Under the pieces are notes generated by a model. That model saw nothing but the letters and a program-made list of their open reading frames with translations. It was not told the origin of the DNA and made no database searches. A program made the translations under genes and the position numbers. DNA of 9,829 nucleotides. Source: Patescibacteria group bacterium. GTDB lineage: Bacteria > Patescibacteriota > UBA1384 > CAILIB01. This document shows, one piece after another, positions 1 through 5,522 of this stretch. Positions within the stretch are counted from its first letter, which is position 1. Each line of letters starts with the position of its first letter. The stretch covers positions 1 through 9,829 of the forward strand of contig JALHQF010000017.1 in the NCBI GenBank assembly GCA_022842085.1, written 5' to 3'.

Positions 1-222
1 ACTCGTCCGGCAGCAGGTACTGACGCGCTCGTGAAGCCGGCAACCGGTGAACAGTACGAGTTTGCACTGTCGGTTGGCCTGGAAAGCGACCCAGACAGTG
101 ACAGTCGCGGGGATCTTCAACGGGCAGTTGGCAGCGTGCTTACCCAGGGCCGGCTCCAGTACATCCTCTTCGGTCCGTTCTGCGGAACGAGCGCAGCCAC
201 CAATACCTGTTGGCGCCGTTAG
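1..222 (+). CDS. Possible 3' end of an unrecognised gene (5' truncated)
   Basis: Frame 1 is open from the first base to a TAG at 220-222, giving about 73 residues of a C-terminus. The other two forward frames close within the first 34 bases. The first half of the translation is acidic and looks protein-like; the second half is rich in Gly, Ser, Ala, Thr and Cys and resembles no family I know. The stop lies 39 nt before the DHH phosphoesterase start on the same strand. In many bacteria the gene before a DHH phosphoesterase of this kind is infB or rbfA, but I see no RbfA or IF-2 signature. The stretch also has short self-complementary segments (CGTTC/GAACG around 176-189), so non-coding sequence is a real alternative. 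Confidence 0.3.
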   Translation, partial: TRPAAGTDALVKPATGEQYEFALSVGLESDPDSDSRGDLQRAVGSVLTQGRLQYILFGPFCGTSAATNTCWRR

Positions 223-261
223 TTTCTTGCTCCCAGAGTGATAAAGCGCTAGTTTTTGCGC

Positions 262-1422
262 ATGCCCTCTTCTGTGCAAGACCTCGAAAGGATCGCCCGC
301 ACGCTTGCTGATGCACAGCACTGCCTCGTGGTTTCGCATGCCAATGGGGACGGAGATGCAGTTGGATCAAGCCTGGCGCTTCGCGCTGCCCTCCTAGAGC
401 TAGGCCGTGCCTGCACAGTAGTACTAGAAACCCCAGCCGCTACCTTCGAGTTTTTGCCAGGCTTTGAAGCAATTCAGGCAGTACCTGACAGTAAGAACCT
501 CCTTGTGGTGATTGACGAATCACAGGGGAAGATTGGTAACCTTACCCTTCGCCGCCTCAACGAGCACCGTGTGGCAGTTGTCGTTTCGACAAAGGAAGGT
601 GTACTTACAGGCCAAGATATCCGCATTGAAGAGGGAACCTTCCCCTACGACCTCATCGTCGCTCTCGACTCAAGCGACCTGTCCCGCCTTGGAAGCCTCG
701 CTACCAGCCACCCAGACCTCTTTGCCGAGGTGCCAATTGTGAACATCGATCACCACCGAACCAACGAGCGATTCGGAAGCGAAAATCTGGTGGACCCTCA
801 GGCCTCCTCGGCCTGTGAGCAGCTCCTTGAGGTAATCGAAGTACTAGGAAACCACGTTGGAGCCGACTTGCTCACCCCAAACGTAGCCACATGCTTACTG
901 ACAGGGGTGGTAACGGACACGGGAAGCTTCCAGAACAGCAACGTAACTCCCCGAACCCTCACCGCGGCTGCAAAGCTACAGGAAGCCGGCGCAGATCGTG
1001 AGCTCATTGTTCGCAAAGTCTACCAAGAGAAGTCCCTCGCCGAGCTTCGGCTATGGGGTCGCGCACTTGCCTACTTGAAAGAAGAGCCTGAGCACCAGTT
1101 CGTCTGGACAGCGGTGAGCAAAGCAGACTTTGTCGCTGCACAAGCACCAGCAGATGTTGATCTCTCCGGTTTCGTAGGCAGCTTCCTCAAGCAAGTTACC
1201 ACAGCCGACTTCGGACTTGTTCTCTACGAGCGCAGCGGAAACCTGAAAGGCTCGTTTCGAAGCAATAAGCCGACAGTTGATGTGAGTATCCTTGCACAGG
1301 CATTCGGCGGAGGTGGCCACCCACAGGCTGCGGCATTCGTGATCGAAGGAGGCAGCATCAAGACCCACGAGCAGGAGATTATTGCTAAGCTGAGAGAGAT
1401 CTGGCCAGCCACAGTCGCTTAA
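262..1422 (+). CDS. DHH/DHHA1 family phosphoesterase (NrnA-like) with an inserted segment
   Basis: This 386-residue protein is a DHH-superfamily phosphoesterase. The family includes NrnA-type enzymes, which degrade 2-5 nt RNA and dephosphorylate pAp in the cytoplasm using two Mn ions. Motif I is SHANGDGDAVGS (residues 25-36), motif II LIVALDSSD (131-139), motif III NIDHHRTN (161-168), and motif IV GVVTDTGSFQN (215-225). The C-terminal DHHA1 domain carries SFRSN (331-335) and GGGGHPQAA (349-357). All expected metal-binding Asp and His residues are present, so it should be active. It is longer than a typical NrnA (about 310-320 residues) because of roughly 45 extra residues at 85-130 between motifs I and II. 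I chose ATG 262; an in-frame TTG at 256 would add two residues, and neither has a clear Shine-Dalgarno. rpsO follows 40 nt later, then pnp, suggesting one RNA-metabolism transcript. Confidence 0.9.
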   Translation: MPSSVQDLERIARTLADAQHCLVVSHANGDGDAVGSSLALRAALLELGRACTVVLETPAATFEFLPGFEAIQAVPDSKNLLVVIDESQGKIGNLTLRRLNEHRVAVVVSTKEGVLTGQDIRIEEGTFPYDLIVALDSSDLSRLGSLATSHPDLFAEVPIVNIDHHRTNERFGSENLVDPQASSACEQLLEVIEVLGNHVGADLLTPNVATCLLTGVVTDTGSFQNSNVTPRTLTAAAKLQEAGADRELIVRKVYQEKSLAELRLWGRALAYLKEEPEHQFVWTAVSKADFVAAQAPADVDLSGFVGSFLKQVTTADFGLVLYERSGNLKGSFRSNKPTVDVSILAQAFGGGGHPQAAAFVIEGGSIKTHEQEIIAKLREIWPATVA

Positions 1423-1462
1423 CTGCTTGCTCTTTCCACTCAGAACCGCTACCGTCTCTCTG

Positions 1463-1717
1463 ATGAAGACACAGGATCTCCTCAAGAAGTACCAGCTCAC
1501 GAAAGAAGATACCGGCTCCACCCAGGTGCAGGTTATCCTTCTCACCGAGCGAATTACGGAAGTAACCGACCACCTCAAAGAGCACCGCAAAGACTTCGAT
1601 TCACGTTCAGGTCTCCTTAAGCTGGTGGGTCGACGCCGTCGCCTCCTTAACTACCTCAAGGCCACAGACGAAGCTCGCTACACCGATCTCGTTGCCGACC
1701 TTGGGCTACGGGGTTAG
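1463..1717 (+). CDS. rpsO: 30S ribosomal protein S15
   Basis: The 84-residue product is ribosomal protein S15, a primary 16S rRNA-binding protein of the small-subunit platform. Hallmarks are DTGSTQVQVILLT (residues 16-28, the conserved DTGS-x-VQ segment), the basic helix SRSGLLKLVGRRRRLLNYLK (47-66), and the ending ARYTDLVADLGLRG. The length is close to the usual 88-89 residues, slightly short at the N-terminus. An upstream TTG at 1427 would add 12 residues that match nothing in S15, so ATG 1463 is preferred. I see no Shine-Dalgarno before it. pnp starts 9 nt after the stop, the classical rpsO-pnp order. The 40-nt leader is too short to show an obvious S15 autoregulatory structure. Confidence 0.96.
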   Translation: MKTQDLLKKYQLTKEDTGSTQVQVILLTERITEVTDHLKEHRKDFDSRSGLLKLVGRRRRLLNYLKATDEARYTDLVADLGLRG

Positions 1718-1726
1718 TCACTGGTA

Positions 1727-3646
1727 ATGACTACGCGGTATGAAGCGCCTCTCGGGGCGCTTCCTGTGGTTCTAGAGTTCGATACCGTGGCCATGCGAGC
1801 CACCCAGGCCGTAATGCTCCAACAAGGCGATACAGTGCTCTTGGTGACGCTTGTGGTGGCTCCTGAGGCCCGTGAGGGCGTTGACTTCCTTCCTCTCACA
1901 GTCGACTTCGAAGAGCGTCTTGCCGCAGCTGGCTCAATTTCGGGGTCACGCTACGTAAAGCGCGAAGGAAAACCAAGTGAACACGCGGTGCTTACGAGCA
2001 GGATGACCGACCGTCCCCTGCGGCCGCTGCTTGCAAGCGAATTTCGCAGGGATATTCAGCTCGTCGGAACCGTACTCTCCTACGACCCTACATGCCCACC
2101 AGATGTACTGTTCTTGCTTGGCGCTTCTGCCTGCCTCAGCCGTACGGATCAAGCTCCGTTTGCAGAGCCTGCTGTAACAGTGCGCGTAGTCGAACTCGGC
2201 GGTGAACTGGTAGTGATGCCTAGTCAAGACGCACAAGACAACGCATCCTTTGAGCTCGTTGCGACGTTCACAAAAGACCGGGTAGCTATGCTTGAGTTCT
2301 CTGGCCAGCAAATCTCTGAAGCACGTGTGCTAGAGGCATTGGTAAAGGCTCGCGAAGCAGCAGAGCCATGGCTTACCCTCCAGCAGAGCTTTTTTACACC
2401 CTACACAGGTGGTCTGAAGCAAGAACCAGACCCTACTAGGGAGGCGGTACGCGCACAGATACTTGCGGGGAATCGACCAGACGGGCGCGGCTATACGGCT
2501 ATTCGCCCAGTCAGCCTACGCAGTGCGTTCTTACCGCGTACGCATGGCTCCGGTCTCTTCACGCGAGGCGAAACCCAGGCACTCTCTACGGTCACCCTGG
2601 CAGGACCGGCAGATCAGCAAGAGGTTGAAGGAATGGGCTTTCAGTACAGGAAACGGTTTATGCACCACTACAGCTTCCCTCCGTACAGTACAGGGGAAGC
2701 CGCTCCACTCCGATCTGCTGGAAGGCGTGAAATCGGCCACGGGGCGCTTGCCGAGAAAGCGCTCGAACCTGTACTCCCTACGGAAGACCGCTTCCCATAC
2801 ACGATTCGCGTAACGAGCGAGATTCTGAGCTCAAATGGCTCTTCTTCTATGGCAGCCACCTGCGGTGCGACCGTTGCGCTCCTAGATGCCGGTGTTCCCC
2901 TAGCCGCTCCGGTGGCAGGCATAGCCCTTGGTCTTGTGAGTGAAGGTAGCCGCTGGCAGCTCCTGATGGACCTACAAGGTGAAGAGGACCGCTATGGGGA
3001 TATGGATTTCAAAGTGGCCGGCACGCGCCATGGCATTACGGCCATTCAAATGGATACCAAGCTTCCAGGCATCCCATGGGAAGTCGTTGGTGAGTCGCTG
3101 AGCTGGGCAGCGAGGGGGCGATCGGAAATTCTTGATTTGCTTGAATCCCACCTTCCTGCACACCGCCAGCTATCTGCCTACGCACCTCGTATTCTCACTA
3201 TCGATATCTCCCCTTCACAGATTGGCGAGCTCATTGGCCCAGGTGGAAAAACGATTCAACGCCTCATTGAAGACTGTGGGGGCAAAGAGCTGACGAGTAT
3301 TGATGTACAGCCGACAGGCCGGGTAACTATCACGAGTCGTATAGCTGAGTACGCAGAATCTGCGTATGCGCATATTCGCGCGAGTATGCAGCCCATTGCT
3401 GTTGGCACAATCCTGACCGGCCGCGTAAGCGCGCTTGTAAGTGACAAGCGGAATCCCGACATAAAGATAGGCGCGATCGTAGACATCGCGCCTGGAAAGT
3501 CAGGGATGATTCACATTTCGGAAGCCTCCCCTGGTCCACTAAAGAGCATCGATGATGTCTTTAAGGTTGGAGATGAAGTACGCGTGCGCGTGCTCAGCGT
3601 AGACACCGCAAAGGGGCGTATTGCGCTGCGACCTGAGGCAAGCTAG
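1727..3646 (+). CDS. pnp: Polyribonucleotide nucleotidyltransferase (PNPase)
   Basis: This 639-residue protein degrades RNA 3'-to-5' by phosphorolysis, releasing nucleoside diphosphates; PNPase is normally a trimeric ring. Order of domains: first RNase PH-like domain (about 8-205, with the conserved KREGKPSEHAVLTSRMTDRP stretch at 78-97), a very short linker (about 205-247), second RNase PH domain (about 248-475), KH domain (about 488-555, with IGPGGKTIQ at 503-511), and S1 domain (about 558-637). Catalytic features are intact: FTRGETQ (278-284), SNGSSSMAATCG (369-380), and EDRYGDMDFK (420-429), matching the E. coli Asp486/Asp492/Lys494 cluster. At about 70 residues shorter than E. coli PNPase (711), it lacks most of the helical linker domain. 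The S1 domain has a few extra residues (about 571-580) in its first hairpin. It lies immediately after rpsO; its end is convergent with tRNA-Ile. Confidence 0.96.
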   Translation: MTTRYEAPLGALPVVLEFDTVAMRATQAVMLQQGDTVLLVTLVVAPEAREGVDFLPLTVDFEERLAAAGSISGSRYVKREGKPSEHAVLTSRMTDRPLRPLLASEFRRDIQLVGTVLSYDPTCPPDVLFLLGASACLSRTDQAPFAEPAVTVRVVELGGELVVMPSQDAQDNASFELVATFTKDRVAMLEFSGQQISEARVLEALVKAREAAEPWLTLQQSFFTPYTGGLKQEPDPTREAVRAQILAGNRPDGRGYTAIRPVSLRSAFLPRTHGSGLFTRGETQALSTVTLAGPADQQEVEGMGFQYRKRFMHHYSFPPYSTGEAAPLRSAGRREIGHGALAEKALEPVLPTEDRFPYTIRVTSEILSSNGSSSMAATCGATVALLDAGVPLAAPVAGIALGLVSEGSRWQLLMDLQGEEDRYGDMDFKVAGTRHGITAIQMDTKLPGIPWEVVGESLSWAARGRSEILDLLESHLPAHRQLSAYAPRILTIDISPSQIGELIGPGGKTIQRLIEDCGGKELTSIDVQPTGRVTITSRIAEYAESAYAHIRASMQPIAVGTILTGRVSALVSDKRNPDIKIGAIVDIAPGKSGMIHISEASPGPLKSIDDVFKVGDEVRVRVLSVDTAKGRIALRPEAS

Positions 3647-3664
3647 ATCCACGAGCCTAGCTTG
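3639..3664. terminator. Hairpin spanning pnp stop and tRNA-Ile 3' end
   Basis: CAAGCTAG (3639-3646) and CTAGCTTG (3657-3664) form a perfect 8-bp stem with a 10-nt loop. The left arm contains the last bases and stop codon of pnp; the right arm overlaps the encoded CCA of the opposing tRNA-Ile. There is no U-tract on either side, so it is not a standard intrinsic terminator. It could mark the 3' end of pnp mRNA or act as a trailer hairpin of the tRNA-Ile precursor. Confidence 0.35.
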
Positions 3665-3739
3665 GTCGACCCACTGGGACTCGAACCCAGGACCGGTGCC
3701 TTATAAGAGCACTGCTCTAACCAGCTGAGCTATGGGTCG
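3663..3739 (-). tRNA. tRNA-Ile, anticodon UAU
   Basis: On the minus strand this folds as a complete cloverleaf of 77 nt including an encoded CCA. The acceptor CGACCCA pairs with TGGGTCG, followed by discriminator A and CCA. The D arm contains AGCTCAGCTGGTTAGAGC. The anticodon stem GTGCT/GGCAC closes the loop CTTATAA, so positions 34-36 are UAU, which reads AUA (Ile). The T arm is CTGGG-TTCGAGT-CCCAG. Most bacteria read AUA with a CAU-anticodon tRNA modified by TilS lysidine synthetase, so a UAU anticodon is uncommon. AUA codons are used in this window (several in pnp, one in the MBL-like gene, one in the ComM-like gene). It lies 20 nt downstream of the ComM-like gene on the same strand, so the two may share a transcript. 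Confidence 0.95.
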
Positions 3740-3759
3740 GCAAAGCGACTCTAGCAGAT

Positions 3760-4869
3760 CTACCATGGAACAGCTGCGTAGTAGACTGCTTCCGCAAGAT
3801 TTCCACTGGAAGCAGCTTCAAGCCCGTCTACCTGCGCTAAACCCTTTGCCATTCGCTGAACAAGCTCTTGCTTACGCAGTGAGTAGTCGTTTGGAGTAGT
3901 CAGTACAGCCTGATCAATGTGCTCTGCAGATCCTGCGTACTCATTGAGAAACTCTGGCCCAACAGGAATTACAGCTGCAAACCTATCCATGAGTGGAAGC
4001 GTGAGTCGCTGGTGAAAACGCTGCCTGTCCACTGGCGCACATGTGCATACGCGGCCAGGCATCCCCTCTCTGCCACACAGGCAACGGTTTGCCGTGGCGA
4101 CGAGAAACAGTGAGGGCAGTTCGTCAAGCACGTGCTGAAGAACGCGAAGCTGTGCAGGTTTGCACAAGTGGAGCTCCTGCATACTCACCTTGCCTACGCT
4201 GGATATGCGGCGCAGTGAGGCGGGAGAACTTAAGTGGGTAAGTGATTGAGTGGGCTTTCCCATCCAGGCTGTACTAAGAAAGGTTTTTCCATAACCTGGC
4301 GGTCCGACAAGAAGCACCGGCAGCCGTGCAATGCTCGCGGCAGCTAGAAGCCTTTTCGCGTGCGCATGACCTTGTATATGTGGCAAAGCCTCTGAGTCTA
4401 GTTGTAGGTTTTGCAACTGCGCCGTACCACCTAGGCGCTCGAGCTGCAGCCACACCCCACCCAAACCATTGCCTGCAGCGGGCACATCCGAAAGTGCCAG
4501 CTCAGCCTGCGTAAGCGGGCAGGGTAGCACGTCACCATTTAAGCCCAGCCCTCCTACTAGCCACTGTGATGGGGCGACAGCCAATCCAAGCTCCTGCATA
4601 AGCGCATACGCAATTGCAAGATCAAAGCGATCACCTAGCATAGGTACATCCGCTGGCTGCAGATTAACAATGATTCGCTTTGGCGGAACCTTGAAGCCGC
4701 TCGAGGTAAGCGCGCTCCGCACTCGCTGGACGCTGTCGCGTAGGCGCCTATTCGTGGCACCAAGTACCTCCATGTGCGGTATACCACGAAGAACCGAGAC
4801 CTCAACTGTAACCACACAAGCCTCACCGCTTTGGCAGAGGTAGGGAACGAAGAAGCGGTGGTAGCCCAT
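3760..4869 (-). CDS. Compact ComM-like Mg-chelatase-family AAA+ protein
   Basis: This 369-residue protein belongs to the ComM / YifB family of Mg-chelatase-like AAA+ proteins; ComM is a branch-migration helicase that aids recombination during natural transformation. The N-terminal domain is clear: VTVEVSVLRGIPHMEVLG (20-37), RVRSALTSSGF (49-59), PPKRIIVNLQPAD (62-74), RFDLAIAYAL (81-90). Walker A is GPPGYGKT (189-196), preceded by IQGHAHAKRLL. A sensor-1-like ATANRCLCG (258-266) and the Cys cluster CLCG..CTC (263-277) follow, then PLMDRF (292-297) and a terminal LAEAVYYA (358-365). Usual ComM is about 500 residues. Here the Walker A to Walker B segment, including the conserved PHH region, is greatly shortened, and the Walker B Asp-Glu is replaced by a QEL sequence (231-233). 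ATP hydrolysis may therefore be lost. ATG 4869 fits the family N-terminus; GTG 4884 would add five residues. tRNA-Ile follows. Confidence 0.8.
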   Translation of the reverse strand: MGYHRFFVPYLCQSGEACVVTVEVSVLRGIPHMEVLGATNRRLRDSVQRVRSALTSSGFKVPPKRIIVNLQPADVPMLGDRFDLAIAYALMQELGLAVAPSQWLVGGLGLNGDVLPCPLTQAELALSDVPAAGNGLGGVWLQLERLGGTAQLQNLQLDSEALPHIQGHAHAKRLLAAASIARLPVLLVGPPGYGKTFLSTAWMGKPTQSLTHLSSPASLRRISSVGKVSMQELHLCKPAQLRVLQHVLDELPSLFLVATANRCLCGREGMPGRVCTCAPVDRQRFHQRLTLPLMDRFAAVIPVGPEFLNEYAGSAEHIDQAVLTTPNDYSLRKQELVQRMAKGLAQVDGLEAASSGNLAEAVYYAAVPW

Positions 4870-4927
4870 GTCGGCAGCAAACACCTCGGGCCCGCACCGC
4901 GCTAGGCTAGTCTTGGCTCAAAAACCC

Positions 4928-4956
4928 TAGACACCAGGTGTGCACACTGGTAAGGT
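4928..4956 (+). promoter_or_regulatory. Possible promoter of tRNA-Leu(GAG) with a palindromic spacer
   Basis: A -35-like TAGACA (4928-4933, 5 of 6 to TTGACA) is separated by 17 nt from a weak -10-like TAAGGT (4951-4956, 3 of 6). Initiation would fall a few bases before the tRNA at 4967. The 17-nt spacer CCAGGTGTGCACACTGG contains the perfect palindrome GTGTGCACAC (4938-4947) flanked by CCAG/TGG, which could be an operator or coincidence. Confidence 0.35.
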
Positions 4957-4966
4957 GCACAGGTCA

Positions 4967-5051
4967 GCCGCGATGGTGGAATGGTATACACACTACGTTG
5001 AGGGCGTAGCCCAGTGATGGGGTAAGGGTTCGAGTCCCTTTCGCGGCACCA
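4967..5051 (+). tRNA. tRNA-Leu, anticodon GAG
   Basis: A class II tRNA of 85 nt with an encoded CCA. The acceptor GCCGCGA pairs with TCGCGGC, followed by discriminator A. The anticodon stem CTACG/CGTAG closes the loop TTGAGGG, giving GAG, which reads CUC and CUU leucine codons; G37 is as expected. The long variable arm (stem CCCA/TGGG, loop GTGA) and the T arm AAGGG-TTCGAGT-CCCTT support tRNA-Leu. It lies between the divergent ComM-like gene and a small membrane protein gene that starts 26 nt downstream. Confidence 0.96.
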
Positions 5052-5077
5052 AGCATCAGTTCTCTACACAACGCCTC

Positions 5078-5449
5078 ATGTGGAATCCTGCATCACTCTT
5101 GCAGACTACACCGCCTGATACGTGGTCTGGGGAACCTGTGTACCTTACCTTGATTGCGCTTGCAGCAGCTCTCTTCTTTGTACTCCTTGTTTGGAAGAAA
5201 GCTCCTGGTCGCGCTGCGCTCCTACCGATTTTCGGCTGGAATGCCCTCGCAGGCCCCTTGATTTGGTGGCTACGGGTGAGTGGCGTACCGGTGCTAGGCA
5301 TGGGTATCTGGCAAGTCGTGCAGCTGGTTCTCACGCTAGCCTACCTGGTACCCGCTCTAGTACACTTGCGCAGGCTACCTGTTCAAGTAGCCCCAAGCCC
5401 TGTGGCGGATCGACGCAATCGCTACCTCCCAAAGGGAAACCGTCGGTAG
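5078..5449 (+). CDS. Small integral membrane protein of unknown function
   Basis: The 123-residue product is not recognised. It shows about three hydrophobic segments that should span the membrane: residues about 21-39 (VYLTLIALAAALFFVLLVW), about 47-66 (from ALLPIFGW to LIWWLRV), and about 74-97 (from LGMGIWQVV to ALVHL). The C-terminal tail of about 25 residues is basic (RRNRYLPKGNRR), probably cytoplasmic by the positive-inside rule. ATG 5078 is the first start after tRNA-Leu(GAG), 26 nt downstream, with no clear Shine-Dalgarno. The frame 5122-5613 overlaps it but encodes no hydrophobic pattern and runs into rpsA, so the membrane frame is preferred. It may be co-transcribed with the preceding tRNA. 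No function can be assigned. Confidence 0.65.
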   Translation: MWNPASLLQTTPPDTWSGEPVYLTLIALAAALFFVLLVWKKAPGRAALLPIFGWNALAGPLIWWLRVSGVPVLGMGIWQVVQLVLTLAYLVPALVHLRRLPVQVAPSPVADRRNRYLPKGNRR

Positions 5450-5480
5450 AGGTGGAGCTCCCCACGAGGAGCCTCCCTCT
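5448..5480 (+). promoter_or_regulatory. Imperfect hairpin in the leader of the S1 gene
   Basis: AGAGG-T-GGAGCTCC (5448-5461) can pair with GGAGCCTCC-CTCT (5468-5480) around the loop CCACGA, with one or two bulges. It begins at the stop of the membrane protein gene and ends 42 nt before the S1 start. No U-tract follows directly, so it is either a weak processing or termination structure or a leader element of the S1 mRNA. S1 genes in other bacteria are known to be autoregulated through structured leaders; here this is only inference. Confidence 0.3.
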
Positions 5481-5522
5481 GCGGATGGCCCGAGCCACCC
5501 AGAAACGAAAGGTTTTATTCAC

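Noticed and set aside
1..255. Possible structured RNA (SRP RNA or RNase P RNA) upstream of the DHH gene
   Set aside because: Short complementary stretches exist, but none of the conserved core motifs of those RNAs is present.
1427..1462. TTG start giving a longer S15
   Set aside because: The 12 added residues do not match any S15 N-terminus, while ATG 1463 gives the normal family length.
1051..1590. 179-codon open frame on the minus strand
   Set aside because: It lies antisense to the end of the DHH gene and most of rpsO, both of which have clear family motifs; its composition is that of a reverse-complement shadow.
4469..4843. 124-codon plus-strand frame opposite the ComM-like gene
   Set aside because: The minus strand carries the recognisable ComM N-terminal motifs here; the plus frame is a low-complexity shadow rich in Ser, Thr, Pro and Arg.
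4870..4884. GTG start of the ComM-like protein
   Set aside because: ATG 4869 gives the usual distance to the VTVEV segment; no ribosome binding site supports the GTG. It cannot be fully excluded.
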